From NCBI RefSeq assembly GCF_010731655.1, contig NZ_AP022619.1, positions 3,782,001-3,846,000 of the forward strand: a DNA stretch of 64,000 nucleotides, read 5' to 3'. Made by a program: the position numbers and the translations under genes. The DNA comes from Mycobacterium paraseoulense (GTDB lineage Bacteria > Actinomycetota > Actinomycetes > Mycobacteriales > Mycobacteriaceae). Each line of letters opens with the position of its first letter. The first letter of the stretch is position 1. Under the pieces are notes generated by a model that made no database searches, was not told the DNA's origin, and saw only the letters and a list, made by a program, of their open reading frames with translations. Shown here piece after piece: positions 25,894 through 35,505 of this stretch.

Positions 25894-26964
25894 ATGGACT
25901 TACCTGTCATGCCCCCGGTGTCGCCGATGCTCGCCAAATCGGTGCGGTCGATTCCGCCGGACGCGTCATACGAGCCGAAATGGGATGGGTTCAGGTCCAT
26001 ATGTTTCCGCGACCGCAACGAGGTCGAGCTGGGCAGTCGCAACGAGCGGCCCATGACGCGTTACTTCCCCGAGTTGGTCGCCGCGGTGCGGGCAGGGCTG
26101 CCCGAGCGGTGTGTGATCGACGGGGAGATTGTCATCGCCACCGACCACGGCCTGGATTTCGAGGCGCTACAACAACGCATCCACCCGGCCGATTCGCGGG
26201 TGCGGATGCTCGCCGATGCGACGCCGGCGTCCTTCATCGCCTTCGACTTGCTCGCCGTGGGCGACGACGACTACCTGCGGAGGCCGTTCAGCGAGCGGCG
26301 CGCGGCCCTCGTCGAGGCGTTGGGGGACGCCGGCCCGTCGATCCACGTCACGCCCGCCACCACCGACATCGATCTCGCGCGGCGCTGGTTCGACGAATTC
26401 GAGGGGGCCGGACTCGACGGTGTCATCGCCAAGCCGCTGAGCGTCACCTATCAGCCCGACAAGCGGGTCATGTTCAAGATCAAGCACGAGCGGACCGCCG
26501 ACTGCGTGGTCGCCGGCTATCGCGTGCACAAGTCCGGCGGCGACGCGATCGGCTCGCTGCTGCTCGGGCTCTACCAGGACGACGGCCAGCTCGCGTCCGT
26601 CGGGGTGATCGGTGCCTTTCCGATGGCCGAACGGCGGCGCCTGTTCGCCGAGCTTCAGCCGCTCGTCACCGATTTCGACGGCCACCCGTGGAATTGGGCC
26701 GCCCACGAGGCCGGCGAGCGAACACCGCGCAAGAACGAGTTTTCGCGCTGGAACGCCGGCAAGGACCTTTCGTTCGTGCCGCTGCGACCCGAGCGTGTCG
26801 TCGAGGTCCGCTACGACCACATGGAAGGCCGGCGCTTTCGGCACACCGCCCAGTTCAACCGGTGGCGGCCGGACCGCGACCCGCGGTCGTGCACATACGA
26901 ACAACTCGAGCAGCCGGTCACGTTCAGCCTCGGTGACATCGTGCCCGGCCTGGGATCGGGCTAG
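25894..26964 (+). CDS. ligC: ATP-dependent DNA ligase LigC
   Basis: A 356-residue ATP-dependent ligase. The adenylated lysine is Lys29 in [10 protein letters not shown] (motif I). Further nucleotidyltransferase motifs are [23 protein letters not shown] and [13 protein letters not shown], followed by an OB domain ending in the [18 protein letters not shown] block. Equivalent to Rv3731. ATG 25894 ([16 protein letters not shown]) is the family start. It pairs divergently with Prim-PolC and is thought to work in short-gap or excision repair. Convergent 4-nt overlap with the DUF222 gene. Confidence 0.94.
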   Translation: MDLPVMPPVSPMLAKSVRSIPPDASYEPKWDGFRSICFRDRNEVELGSRNERPMTRYFPELVAAVRAGLPERCVIDGEIVIATDHGLDFEALQQRIHPADSRVRMLADATPASFIAFDLLAVGDDDYLRRPFSERRAALVEALGDAGPSIHVTPATTDIDLARRWFDEFEGAGLDGVIAKPLSVTYQPDKRVMFKIKHERTADCVVAGYRVHKSGGDAIGSLLLGLYQDDGQLASVGVIGAFPMAERRRLFAELQPLVTDFDGHPWNWAAHEAGERTPRKNEFSRWNAGKDLSFVPLRPERVVEVRYDHMEGRRFRHTAQFNRWRPDRDPRSCTYEQLEQPVTFSLGDIVPGLGSG

Positions 26965-28496
26965 AAGGGCGGAGGCTGATTGCGTTCGGCGATGCGGGCG
27001 GCGTTGAGGGCGCGTTCGGCGTCGATGCGGCGGGCTCGATCTTGCTGTCGGGTTCGGCGGCGTTTGGGCATCATCACGCCGCGATCACCGAGAGAACCGT
27101 AGTTGGTTGATACGGTTGGCAATTCACCCGTCGGCACGCACAGCGCGGGAAACAACAGGCGGCTGCCCGGGCGGGTGGTGTAGGTCTGCCCACTCGGCGA
27201 CGTCCAGACGACGGCGCCGTCCGTAAGCTGCTCGTCGCGCCAACCCGTCCAGAACGTTTTCAGCAGGTGATGCTTCCTGCACAGGCACTTGAGGTTGGAC
27301 GCGTGGGTGGGCCCGAGCGGGTAGGGCACCGTGTGGTCGATGTCGGCGAACTCGGCGGGTCGATCGCACCCGGGGAATCGGCACGTCATGTCCCGGCACC
27401 GAATGAACCGTTCCAGCTCGGCCGACGGGCGGTAACCCGACTCGGGCTTCGCGTCGGCCGGATGGCGCACCCGGCGCACCGTGGCGCCGCCACGGATCAG
27501 CTCGGCGACCTGCGCCGGCGATACCACGCCGCCGCCGGGGATCAGCGCCGGCGGCCGGGGATCCGGGACGTCGGGCTCGGGATCTGGCGCCAGCGCCTCC
27601 GCCAACGTCGTCTGGTCCGTGATGGGCCGTGCTTGCCGCTCCCCCGACATATGGGGGTCGGGGTCGGCGTCCAACGCCGAAGCGTCGGCGACGACGTGGA
27701 TCACCACGCTGGCCGCCCGCGCGTCCCCCTCGGCGCCGGCCAGGCAGCCCGCCTGGCCGCATCCACACGCGAGCCGGGCCGCGCCGGCGGCCAAGGCCCC
27801 CAGGGCGTCGGCGCGGCGCTGGGCGACGGTGCGCGGATCGTCGTCGCAGACTTCGTGGGCCATCTGCAGCAGGCGCTGGTCCAACACGGCCGCATCGTGC
27901 GCGTAGAGCCGGCCCCACATCGAGGCGGTGCCCGACTCGTCATCGGATCGATCGATGACCACGTCGCGGCTGCGGGCCGCGGCGCGAGTTCGCCGCAGGG
28001 CGCCGGGATCGTATTGGTCCACCACCGCGTCGATGGCCTGCGCCGTCTTGGTTGCCGACAGCGGCCCGAACCGCCTCGCGTCTTCCGCCAGGGTGGTATC
28101 GACCAATTGCAGTGTGTCGGGGTCCTTCACGAGGTCGGTGTGCCACACGATCGTCGCCGCGAGCCGGGCGCTGATCATCCCCTCGGCGAAGAGCGCCCCC
28201 ACCTGTGGAAGTCGATTGCGCAGCGCGGCGGCCAAGTACATCTGCCCACAGGCCATGGCGTGGCTGATGTTCTGTGCCGCGGCGACCTCGGCGGCCATGG
28301 CATCCCAGTTGTCGCAGGACCACTGGGCGGAGCTGGTTGGCCCGTCGGCACGGCGGTGCACCAGCTCCGCGATGGCCGCCAGCCTGCGCGCCGCGGCCGC
28401 CGCCTCAACCCGCGCACACTCAGCGATCGCGGCCGCCACTTGCGCATCGTCGGCGCACGCAAGCTCCCCGACGGTGGGCAGCCCGGAATCGAACAT
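26961..28496 (-). CDS. 13E12-repeat family DUF222 / HNH endonuclease-domain protein
   Basis: A 511-residue protein from ATG 28496 ([12 protein letters not shown]). The N-terminal ~350 residues are DUF222 ([56 protein letters not shown]). The C-terminal HNH domain has [22 protein letters not shown] and [13 protein letters not shown], with zinc-type cysteines and the HNH histidines intact. M. tuberculosis carries several such genes in REP13E12 elements. An acidic Asp/Pro linker lies in between. It may be a mobile-element relic or homing-type nuclease. No flanking repeats were seen here. Confidence 0.88.
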   Translation of the reverse strand: MFDSGLPTVGELACADDAQVAAAIAECARVEAAAAARRLAAIAELVHRRADGPTSSAQWSCDNWDAMAAEVAAAQNISHAMACGQMYLAAALRNRLPQVGALFAEGMISARLAATIVWHTDLVKDPDTLQLVDTTLAEDARRFGPLSATKTAQAIDAVVDQYDPGALRRTRAAARSRDVVIDRSDDESGTASMWGRLYAHDAAVLDQRLLQMAHEVCDDDPRTVAQRRADALGALAAGAARLACGCGQAGCLAGAEGDARAASVVIHVVADASALDADPDPHMSGERQARPITDQTTLAEALAPDPEPDVPDPRPPALIPGGGVVSPAQVAELIRGGATVRRVRHPADAKPESGYRPSAELERFIRCRDMTCRFPGCDRPAEFADIDHTVPYPLGPTHASNLKCLCRKHHLLKTFWTGWRDEQLTDGAVVWTSPSGQTYTTRPGSRLLFPALCVPTGELPTVSTNYGSLGDRGVMMPKRRRTRQQDRARRIDAERALNAARIAERNQPPPF

Positions 28497-28626
28497 ATTT
28501 TCGATACTAACCGCGGCCGGCGACGCGAAGCACCGCCCGAAGAGCACCCTGTGGAAGAACTTTCAACTGTGGATAACACCGACCTGGGGCGTTTAACGCC
28601 CCCGGCAGGCGGGCACGCGAACCCAC

Positions 28627-28995
28627 ATGTCAGTGACAGCGTTTCAAGACCTGCCGTTGGCCGACCGCGACCGCAAGTGGGATGGTGACGCCGCCGAGAA
28701 GCGGGTGCGCAAGTGGGCGGGGGCCGAGGACGAGCCCAACGAGAAGTACCGCAACGCCCACGTCTGGTACGACAACGCCAAGAAAGACAACTTCACGGCG
28801 TACAAGCTGTTGATCGCCGATGTCGTCGACGGCGACCTCAAGGCCGTGCCACGCGGGGTGATGGCGGCCGGCGCGATCATGGACGGAGCGCGCGGCGGCA
28901 TCGACCTGCCGAAGGCGGACGTCGATCGGGTCAAGAGCCACCTGGCCAAGTACTACAAGAAGATGGGCGAAAGCGCGCCTTGGGAGCGCGGCTAG
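28627..28995 (+). CDS. Orphan phage-structural-type domain protein
   Basis: A 122-residue hydrophilic protein with WDGDAAEKRVRKWAG, NEKYRNAHVWYDN, FTAYKLLIADVVDGDLKAVPRGVMAA, LPKADVDRVKSHLAKYYKKMG. This pattern recalls a domain attached to phage prohead proteases and capsid-maturation proteins; that recollection is not verified. Here it stands alone with no other phage gene nearby. ATG 28627 is used. Its stop abuts the convergent P450 stop with no intervening base. Function unknown; it may be a domesticated phage remnant. Confidence 0.7.
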   Translation: MSVTAFQDLPLADRDRKWDGDAAEKRVRKWAGAEDEPNEKYRNAHVWYDNAKKDNFTAYKLLIADVVDGDLKAVPRGVMAAGAIMDGARGGIDLPKADVDRVKSHLAKYYKKMGESAPWERG

Positions 28996-30231
28996 TCAGA
29001 CCGCGACCGGCAGGCGCGACAGCCCGCGCAGCGTGACGTTGGCCTTGTATTGCGGCTCGCCGTCCAGTCGCGCGTTCTGGAAGCGCGCCGTGACCGCCGA
29101 CAGTGCCACGCCGGCCTCCAGCCGGGCCAGCGGCGCGCCCAGGCAGTAATGGGATCCCCGGCCGAAGCCTAAGTGCCGCAGCCCCTTCCGGTCCGGGTCG
29201 AAGCTATCGGGCCGGTCGAATTCCGCCGGATCGCGGTGGGCCGCGGCGAGCAGCAGCATCATGACATCTCCCGTCGGCACCTCAACCCCGCCAATCACCA
29301 TGTCGGCGAGAGCAATTCGACCGACGAGTTGCACCGGGGGGTCATAGCGCAAGGTCTCTTCCACGATCGCCGGCGCTCGACCGGTGTCGGCACTGAGCGC
29401 GGCCCACTGCGCGGGATGGCGCAGCATTGCCAGGACGGCGTTCCCGATGAGATTCACCGTGGTTTCGTGTCCGGCGATCAAAAGCAGGTTGCAGGTGGAG
29501 ACGATCTCTTCCTCGGTCAGCTGGTCTCCGGACTCCTCCACCGCGATCAGTCCCGAGAGCAGGTCGTCCCCGGGTTGTGAACGGCGGCGCTCGATCAGGT
29601 CGTGGAAGTACTCGCGCAGCCACGTCCCGGCCTGTTGTCGTTGGTCCGCGACATCGGCCGGCACCCCGGTGATGGTGGAGAACGGGTCCAGCGCCTGGGC
29701 GAGCAGTGCCGACGCGCGGCTGAATTGCGGCTCGTCGTCGAGTGGCACCCCGAGCAGCCGGCAGATCACCGCCACCGGCAGCGGATAGGCGAAATCTTCG
29801 ACGACTTCGAAGTGGCCCTTGTCGGCGACCCGATCGAGCATTCCGTCGACCAGCGAACGGATATCGGGTTCCAGCGCGCTCACCACCCTCGGCGCGAACG
29901 CTTTGCTGACCAGCCTGCGCAACCGGGTGTGGTCGGGCGGATCGAGGAACAAGAAACCCGGCGGGCCCTGCCTGCGCGGCGCCGTTCCGGCCGCGGCCTG
30001 GCGCTTGGCGACCGTCGAGTTGACGTTGTCGCTGCTGGACGACGGATGCCGCAACACCTCGTCGCAGTCCCGGTAGGCCGAGAAGACGGTCAGGTTGGCG
30101 TCGGGCAGCTGCAACGCTCCGCCCTCGCGGAACCGCGCACAGAGTCGATACGGGTCGGCCCGGTTGGCCGGGTCCAGCAGTTGGAGCAGCAGTCCCTGGG
30201 ATTCGGCTTGCTCGGTCGGCGCGGTCGTCAT
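28996..30231 (-). CDS. Cytochrome P450, possibly CYP164 family
   Basis: A 411-residue P450. The I-helix LLLIAGHETTVNL carries the canonical A-G-x-E-T-T (His replaces the acid before E), ExxR is in EETLRYDP, and the haem loop LGFGRGSHYCLG has Cys363. The position near Prim-PolC/LigC resembles the M. smegmatis CYP164A2 locus as I remember it; that family assignment is tentative. It is the last gene of a tight six-gene run on this strand (34318 to 28996), 37 bp after the dehalogenase gene. Substrate unknown. Confidence 0.92.
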   Translation of the reverse strand: MTTAPTEQAESQGLLLQLLDPANRADPYRLCARFREGGALQLPDANLTVFSAYRDCDEVLRHPSSSSDNVNSTVAKRQAAAGTAPRRQGPPGFLFLDPPDHTRLRRLVSKAFAPRVVSALEPDIRSLVDGMLDRVADKGHFEVVEDFAYPLPVAVICRLLGVPLDDEPQFSRASALLAQALDPFSTITGVPADVADQRQQAGTWLREYFHDLIERRRSQPGDDLLSGLIAVEESGDQLTEEEIVSTCNLLLIAGHETTVNLIGNAVLAMLRHPAQWAALSADTGRAPAIVEETLRYDPPVQLVGRIALADMVIGGVEVPTGDVMMLLLAAAHRDPAEFDRPDSFDPDRKGLRHLGFGRGSHYCLGAPLARLEAGVALSAVTARFQNARLDGEPQYKANVTLRGLSRLPVAV

Positions 30232-30268
30232 GCGGCCATTGTGCCCGGCGCCGGACGCGCACCCGGTT

Positions 30269-31174
30269 TCAGTGACGGAGGAACTCGACGATGTGGCCCG
30301 CGAGTTCCTCGCCGGCGTCCTCTTGCAGGAAGTGACCGGCGCCGCGGATCAGGGGATGCTCGATTCCCTGCGCCCCGCGCATCTCGCGCCGGAAGATCGC
30401 CCCCATCGGTCCCGTGATCGGGTCGCTGTCGCTGAAGGCAACCAGCATGGGCGTCGGGCTCCCGGACAATGTGGCCCACGCCGCTTTGTTGGCCGCCGCC
30501 GCGGGATCGTCCGGTGAGGTCGGCACCAGGCCCGGCATGGCGCGCGGGCCCGCGCAGTACTCGTCGGCGGGGAACGGTGCGTCGTAGCCCGCGCGCACGT
30601 CGTCGCTCATCGGTTGGCGACAGCCGCCCTGCACGAACGCGCCTACCCGTAGCGTCGGCGCGGTCGTGATGGCCTCGCGGAAGCGCCACCAGACGTCGGG
30701 CATCGGCTGCTCGCCGGTCGGCAGGCCGGTGTTGGCCACAACCAGCCGGGCGAACCGATCGGGGTGTTCGGCGGCGAGGCGCAGACCGATCAGGCCGCCC
30801 CAATCCTGGCCGACCAGGGTCACGTTTCGCAGGTCGAGGACATCGAAGGCCACCGCGCGCATCCATTCGACGTGGCGCGCGTAGCTGTGGTCTTCGCGGC
30901 GGGCCGGCTTGTCCGAGCGACCGAAACCGACCAGGTCGGGGCAGATGACCCGGTGTCCGGCGCCGGCAAGTACCGGAATCATCTTGCGGTACAGGAACGA
31001 CCACGACGGTTCGCCGTGCAGCATGAGGACCGGGTCGGCCCCTTCGGGGCCGTCCTGCACCCACGCGACCCGCAACAGCCCGCCTTCGCCGTCGGGCACC
31101 TCGCAATACCTTGGGGCGTAAGGAAAGTCGGGCACGTGGTCGAAAGACTCGTCGGGCGTGCGCAACGTCTGCAT
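30269..31174 (-). CDS. dhmA: Haloalkane dehalogenase (DhmA/Rv2296-like)
   Basis: A 301-residue alpha/beta hydrolase. The nucleophile is Asp124 in GQDWGG, the base His281 in GAGHFLQED and the acid probably Asp251 in SDSDPI. The oxyanion loop LHGEPSWS with Glu55/Trp58 and Trp125 after the nucleophile are the halide-binding features of haloalkane dehalogenases. Overall it resembles M. tuberculosis Rv2296 and M. avium DhmA. It would hydrolyse carbon-halogen bonds to alcohols, though natural substrates of these enzymes are unclear. Start 31174 is 1 nt after the Nudix stop, so co-transcribed. Confidence 0.88.
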   Translation of the reverse strand: MQTLRTPDESFDHVPDFPYAPRYCEVPDGEGGLLRVAWVQDGPEGADPVLMLHGEPSWSFLYRKMIPVLAGAGHRVICPDLVGFGRSDKPARREDHSYARHVEWMRAVAFDVLDLRNVTLVGQDWGGLIGLRLAAEHPDRFARLVVANTGLPTGEQPMPDVWWRFREAITTAPTLRVGAFVQGGCRQPMSDDVRAGYDAPFPADEYCAGPRAMPGLVPTSPDDPAAAANKAAWATLSGSPTPMLVAFSDSDPITGPMGAIFRREMRGAQGIEHPLIRGAGHFLQEDAGEELAGHIVEFLRH

Positions 31175-31175
31175 G

Positions 31176-31661
31176 TCAGGTCCCTTCGCGTAGTCCCACC
31201 AATTCGGGATGCGCCATCAATCGATCAAGAAAATCCAGCTGGCCCTTGAGCAACTTGACCCGCGCCTCGGCCACCGAAAACCACCCCACCCGGTCGACTT
31301 CCGGGAACTCGCGCATGGTGCCCGACCCCCTCGGCCACTCCAGCTCGAAGGTGTTGCTGCGCGCGTCGCTCACGTCGAGGTCGGCGTGGACGGCGAATGC
31401 GGTGACCACCTTGCCGCCGGACTGTTTCAGCTGGCCGAGGTCCAGCCGGGTCCCGGCCGGCGCAGAAACCCCGAGCTCTTCGGAGAACTCGCGTTGGGCG
31501 GCGGCCCAGGGATCCTCCCCGTCGGTGTACTCCCCTTTGGGAATCGACCAGGCCCCGTTGTCTTTTCGCGCCCAGAACGGGCCGCCCGGATGCGCGATCA
31601 GGACCTCGACGACGCCCTCGCGGGTCCGGTACAACAGCACACCGGCGCTGAGCTTCGGCAT
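31176..31661 (-). CDS. Nudix hydrolase (Rv3733c-like)
   Basis: A 161-residue Nudix protein starting at ATG 31661 (MPKLSAGVLLYRTREG). The Nudix box is visible from GEYTDGEDPWAAAQREFSEELG, with the R-E-x-x-E-E metal-binding glutamates. It resembles the bifunctional NUDIX family often placed near ATP-dependent ligases. It probably hydrolyses a nucleoside diphosphate derivative; the substrate is unknown. It lies 4 nt after the tgs2-like stop and 1 nt before the dehalogenase, mid-operon. The M. tuberculosis order Rv3734c-Rv3733c is conserved. Confidence 0.9.
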   Translation of the reverse strand: MPKLSAGVLLYRTREGVVEVLIAHPGGPFWARKDNGAWSIPKGEYTDGEDPWAAAQREFSEELGVSAPAGTRLDLGQLKQSGGKVVTAFAVHADLDVSDARSNTFELEWPRGSGTMREFPEVDRVGWFSVAEARVKLLKGQLDFLDRLMAHPELVGLREGT

Positions 31662-31665
31662 TCGT

Positions 31666-33021
31666 TCAGGACCCGACCGAACGTTCCAGGTCCTTGAGCG
31701 ACGACTCCAGGTGTGCGAGCAGGCGCTGCAGGTGCGGCACGCTGCGCCGGCATCCCACCAGCCCGAAGTCCAGATTGCCGGCATTGTTGGCCAGGGTGAT
31801 GTTCAGCGCCTGGCCGTCGAGCGCGATGGACAGCGGATAATTGCCGTCGAGCCGCGCGCCCCCGTAGTAGATCGGCTGGGTGGGCCCCGGCACGTTCGAA
31901 ATGATGATGTTGAACGGCGGCGACGTGGACGACACCCATCCGGGGACCGCCGCCAGCGCCAGCGCCGAGGTATTAACCGCGGAGAGCGCGAGCGCCTGGA
32001 AGCGGGGCAACTGTGAGAACACCGTCTTGTTGCTGCGCATCGAGTCGCTGATGGTCCGCAGTCGCTGCGCGGGATCGTCGCTGTCGGTGCCGAGATTGCA
32101 CAGGATGGCGCCGACGAGGTTGCCCCCGGCGTCGGCCTCGTCCTCGGTGCGCAGGCTCACCGGGACCATCGCGATCAGCGGGGCCTCCGGCAGGGCGTTC
32201 TGCTCGAGCAGGTAGTAGCGCAGCGCGCCCGAGCACATGGCCAGGACGACATCGTTGACGGTCACGCCGGCGGCCTTCTTGACGCTTTTGAGGCGATCCA
32301 GCGACCAGGACTGGGCGGCGCACCGGCGAGCGCCGCCGATCTTGACGTTCAACATGGTGCGCGGCGCGCCGAAGGGCAACGTCAACTGCTGCTCGAGCAG
32401 CGCCGCGCGGGCCAGCGAAACCGTCGAAGGGGCAAGCGCCGCAAGGGCCCCCGCCGCGTGCAGCGCCGCACGCAGGGGGCTGACCGGGCTGCTCTTGCGC
32501 TTGCTTTTCGGCAGGCTCCACGGTGCGCGGATCTCGGTGTCGTCGGGGTCCGTCGACAACGCGCGCTGCATCAGCTTCTGCGCCGAGACGCCGTCGATCA
32601 GTGCGTGGTGAACCTTCGTGTAAATGGCGAACCGCCCATCCTTGAGGCCCTCGATGACGTGGGTCTCCCACAGCGGGCGGTGACGATCCAGCAGACTGCT
32701 GTGCCATCGCGACGTCAGCTCGAGCAATTCACGGATCCGCCCCGGGGACGGCACCGCGGAGCGCCGGACGTGGTAGTCGATGTCGACGTCGTTGTCATAG
32801 GACCAGCCCAGGTTCGCGATTCCGCCGACGAACGTCGCGGGATGCTTACGGAAGGTGGGCTGGAAATCGCGCTGCGCGATCAACCGGTCGTAGAGGTTGC
32901 GGACAAAGTCGCGGTCGGCGCCGCTCGGCAACTCGAACAACTGCAACCCACCGACGTGCATGGGATGTTCCCGCGACTCTCCCAATAGGAAGATCGCGTC
33001 GGTGGGCATCATCAGGTCCAT
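31666..33021 (-). CDS. tgs2: WS/DGAT-family acyltransferase (Tgs2/Rv3734c-like)
   Basis: A 451-residue wax ester/triacylglycerol synthase homologue. The catalytic motif is His138-His139-A-L-I-Asp143-Gly144, the N-terminal block is MMPTDAIFLLGE, and the C-terminal block IIISNVPGPTQPIYY is classic. By position and partner Nudix gene it corresponds to Rv3734c (tgs2). It would acylate diacylglycerol or alcohols with acyl-CoA on the inner membrane face. It sits third in the six-gene minus-strand run, 43 bp after the DUF1330 gene. Confidence 0.9.
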   Translation of the reverse strand: MDLMMPTDAIFLLGESREHPMHVGGLQLFELPSGADRDFVRNLYDRLIAQRDFQPTFRKHPATFVGGIANLGWSYDNDVDIDYHVRRSAVPSPGRIRELLELTSRWHSSLLDRHRPLWETHVIEGLKDGRFAIYTKVHHALIDGVSAQKLMQRALSTDPDDTEIRAPWSLPKSKRKSSPVSPLRAALHAAGALAALAPSTVSLARAALLEQQLTLPFGAPRTMLNVKIGGARRCAAQSWSLDRLKSVKKAAGVTVNDVVLAMCSGALRYYLLEQNALPEAPLIAMVPVSLRTEDEADAGGNLVGAILCNLGTDSDDPAQRLRTISDSMRSNKTVFSQLPRFQALALSAVNTSALALAAVPGWVSSTSPPFNIIISNVPGPTQPIYYGGARLDGNYPLSIALDGQALNITLANNAGNLDFGLVGCRRSVPHLQRLLAHLESSLKDLERSVGS

Positions 33022-33064
33022 TCAGCAATTACACGCGACTATGGGCAAACCCGCCAGCACCCGT

Positions 33065-33451
33065 TTATTCGGGGGCCAGCGACCATGCCGATGTCGCGAC
33101 CAGGTCGCCACGGTCAAGCGCCGCGGCGCGGTGTTCGTGCACTTGCGCGTACTCCGGCGTGCTCACCATGTCGATGAACGCCTGCGGCGTCGGGTATTCC
33201 ACAACGAGAATCGCATCCCACCAAGGGGTTTCGTCGTCACCGATCACGAAGGCCGGCGCGATGCCCGCATAACGGACGGTGGCGCCCACCCGCCGCAGGT
33301 GCGGCGCCACCTCCAGCGCGTAGCGCTGGTAGGACTCCCGGCCGCCCGAGGTCTTGAACTTCAACAGGTTGACCATCACCACCGGCGCGTCGGCGGGCCG
33401 CGCGGCCAGGGCCGCGAACTGTTCGGCGGTGGGCTCCAAGGAATGGCTCAT
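33065..33451 (-). CDS. DUF1330-family small protein
   Basis: A 128-residue ferredoxin-like (dimeric alpha+beta barrel) protein with VVMVNLLKFK, YQRYALEVAPHLRRVGATVRYAG, WDAILVVEYPTPQAFIDMVSTPEYAQVHEHRAAAL, the DUF1330 signature. Such proteins are often monooxygenase- or isomerase-like small enzymes whose chemistry is unproven. It lies 9 bp after the SDR gene and upstream of tgs2, within the same run. Confidence 0.85.
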   Translation of the reverse strand: MSHSLEPTAEQFAALAARPADAPVVMVNLLKFKTSGGRESYQRYALEVAPHLRRVGATVRYAGIAPAFVIGDDETPWWDAILVVEYPTPQAFIDMVSTPEYAQVHEHRAAALDRGDLVATSAWSLAPE

Positions 33452-33460
33452 GAGAGACGA

Positions 33461-34318
33461 TTAGAGCAGATCGGTGATGGTCTTCAGGCCCGCTTCATAA
33501 AGGACGCCGGGCAGCATGCCGCCGTCGTGCTCGATGGTGGTGCCGTTGATGAAGTCGGCCGCCCCGCCGGCGAGGAATACGCAGACCCTGCCCACCTCCG
33601 CGGGCTCACCCGCACGCCGCAGCGGGACGGCCTCGAAATACTTTGCGCCAGTTGGGTCGTCTTTGGGCAGCACGAACGACCGGAAGTTCTCGGTCATCGT
33701 CGGTCCGAGCGCGACGCAGTTGACCCGAACCTTGGGACCCCACTCCTCGGCCAGCGAGCGGGTGAGGTGGTTGAGGCCGCTCTTGGCCGCACCATAGGAG
33801 ACCAACGTCGGAGACCCGGCCGGATGCCCGGCCCCGCTGGAAATGTTGATGATGCAGCCCACGCCGTCCTGGGTGCGCATCTGGCGGTAGGCGCGGATCG
33901 CGAACCAGAGCGGGCTGATCAGGTTCATCTGCACCGCGAACGCGTGGAACAACGCGGTGCGCTCATACTCGTCGTCGCTCGCCGGTGCCCCCTGAATGCG
34001 TTGCACCAGTTCGGGAATGCCCTCCGCGTGGGGCGCCGGAACCGTTCCGCCGGCGTTGTTCACCAGGATGTCGACGCGGCCGTGCTCGGCGACGACTTCG
34101 GCGACAAAGGAGTCGATCGCACGGTAGTCCCCTTGGTCGCAGACCTTTTGGGAAGCCCGGGCCGACCAATCGGGGTCGACCCCGGGAATGGCGTCCAGCG
34201 GCGAGCGTGAACAGCCGACGACGGTGGCACCGGCGCGGAGCAGTTCGTGGGCGATGCCGACACCCACACCCCGGCTGGTTCCGGTGACGATCGCGACCTT
34301 GCCGTCCAGGACACTCAT
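33461..34318 (-). CDS. Short-chain dehydrogenase/reductase
   Basis: A 285-residue classical SDR: TGTSRGVG cofactor motif (12-19), NNAG at about 90, catalytic Ser in INISSGAG and Tyr/Lys in VSYGAAKSG. Oxidises or reduces an unknown alcohol/ketone with NAD(P). First gene of the minus-strand run, starting at ATG 34318, 29 bp from the 15-bp palindrome in the divergent promoter region. Probably under the control of the TetR at 36272. Confidence 0.9.
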   Translation of the reverse strand: MSVLDGKVAIVTGTSRGVGVGIAHELLRAGATVVGCSRSPLDAIPGVDPDWSARASQKVCDQGDYRAIDSFVAEVVAEHGRVDILVNNAGGTVPAPHAEGIPELVQRIQGAPASDDEYERTALFHAFAVQMNLISPLWFAIRAYRQMRTQDGVGCIINISSGAGHPAGSPTLVSYGAAKSGLNHLTRSLAEEWGPKVRVNCVALGPTMTENFRSFVLPKDDPTGAKYFEAVPLRRAGEPAEVGRVCVFLAGGAADFINGTTIEHDGGMLPGVLYEAGLKTITDLL

Positions 34319-34346
34319 GACAGTCCTTCCTCCGTCGAGCCGACGT

Positions 34347-34361
34347 TGACAGTCACTGTCA
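34347..34361. promoter_or_regulatory. 15-bp palindrome in a divergent promoter, likely TetR operator
   Basis: TGACAGT-C-ACTGTCA is a perfect 7+1+7 inverted repeat in the 107-bp gap between the divergent SDR (34318) and oxidoreductase (34426) genes. A TetR gene is the last member of the rightward operon. The TGACA/TGTCA form is common for TetR sites. Confidence 0.75.
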
Positions 34362-34425
34362 GCGGGTCATACTGTGCCATTTCGGTCGTTGGCGTGTAAA
34401 GGCATGTGATTCGGAGGTCACCGAG

Positions 34426-35505
34426 ATGAGTAGTCCGTCCAAGCTCCGCGTCATCCAATGGGCGACCGGAGGCGTCGGCAAGGCGGCCATCGCGTGCGTC
34501 CTGAATCATCCGCAGTTGGAGCTGGCCGGCTGCTGGGTGCACAGCGCGGACAAGAACGGCGTGGATGTCGGCCGGATCCTTGGAACTGGCGACCTCGGTG
34601 TCACGGCCACCTCCGATGCCGAGCAGATCTTGGCGCTGGACGCCGACTGCGTCGTCTACAGCCCCCTGGTGCCCAACGACGACGAGGTCATCGCCATCCT
34701 GGGATCCGGCAAGAACGTCGTCACCCCGGTCGGCTGGGTGTACCCCGACCCCGGCAACCCGCGGCACCGGGCCGTCGCCGACGCCGCGGTCCAAGGCGGA
34801 GTGACCCTGCACGGTTCGGGGATCCACCCCGGCGGCATCACCGAACGATTCCCGCTCATGCTGACCTCGCTTTCGTCGGCGGTCACCCACATCCGCGCCG
34901 AAGAATTCTCCGACATCCGTACCTACAACGCCCCGGACGTCGTGCGCCACATCATGGGCTTCGGCGGCACTCCCGAGGAGGCGATGCAAGGACCCATGGC
35001 CGGCCTGCTGGACGGCGGCTTCAAGCAGTCGGTGCGAATGATAGCCGACCACATGGGATTTCGCATCGACCCGAACATCAGGACCATCCAGGACGTCGCC
35101 GTCGCGACCGCCGAGATCGAATACGGTCCATTCCCCATCACGACCGGAGCCGTGGCCGCACGCCGGTTCCGCTGGCAGGCCCTCGTGGACGGCGAACCGG
35201 TCATCACGGCGGCGGTCAACTGGTTGATGGGTGAGGAGAACCTGGACCCGGCCTGGGATTTCGGCGGGCGGGGCGAACGGTTCGAGGTTGAGATCACCGG
35301 TGATCCCACCGTGAGCCTCACCTTCAAGGGTCTGCAACCCGAGACGATCGCCGAAGGGCTGGTGAAGAATCCTGGCGTGGTGGCGACGGCCAATCATTGC
35401 GTCAACGCCATCCCGGATGTCTGCGCCGCCGAACCCGGCATCAAGACCTACCTCGACCTACCCCTGTTCGCGGGTCGCCCCGCTCCCGACCTCGCGGCCT
35501 CATGA
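34426..35505 (+). CDS. NAD(P)-dependent oxidoreductase, DapB / diaminopentanoate-dehydrogenase-like (second copy)
   Basis: A 359-residue paralogue of the protein at 4330: Rossmann turn IQWATGGVGKAA (10-21), DCVVYSPLVPNDDE and HGSGIHPGGITERFPLM in the catalytic half. The ATG at 34426 follows GGAGG by 7 nt. First gene of a rightward operon (oxidoreductase, SDR, TetR) with ATGA/GTGA overlaps. The substrate is unknown; the linked SDR and opposite-strand SDR/P450 suggest oxidative catabolism of a lipid or xenobiotic. Confidence 0.85.
   Translation: MSSPSKLRVIQWATGGVGKAAIACVLNHPQLELAGCWVHSADKNGVDVGRILGTGDLGVTATSDAEQILALDADCVVYSPLVPNDDEVIAILGSGKNVVTPVGWVYPDPGNPRHRAVADAAVQGGVTLHGSGIHPGGITERFPLMLTSLSSAVTHIRAEEFSDIRTYNAPDVVRHIMGFGGTPEEAMQGPMAGLLDGGFKQSVRMIADHMGFRIDPNIRTIQDVAVATAEIEYGPFPITTGAVAARRFRWQALVDGEPVITAAVNWLMGEENLDPAWDFGGRGERFEVEITGDPTVSLTFKGLQPETIAEGLVKNPGVVATANHCVNAIPDVCAAEPGIKTYLDLPLFAGRPAPDLAAS

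Noticed and set aside
26961..28496. Insertion sequence or complete REP13E12 element
   Set aside because: Only the DUF222-HNH gene is seen; no terminal repeats, recombinase or attachment duplications nearby.
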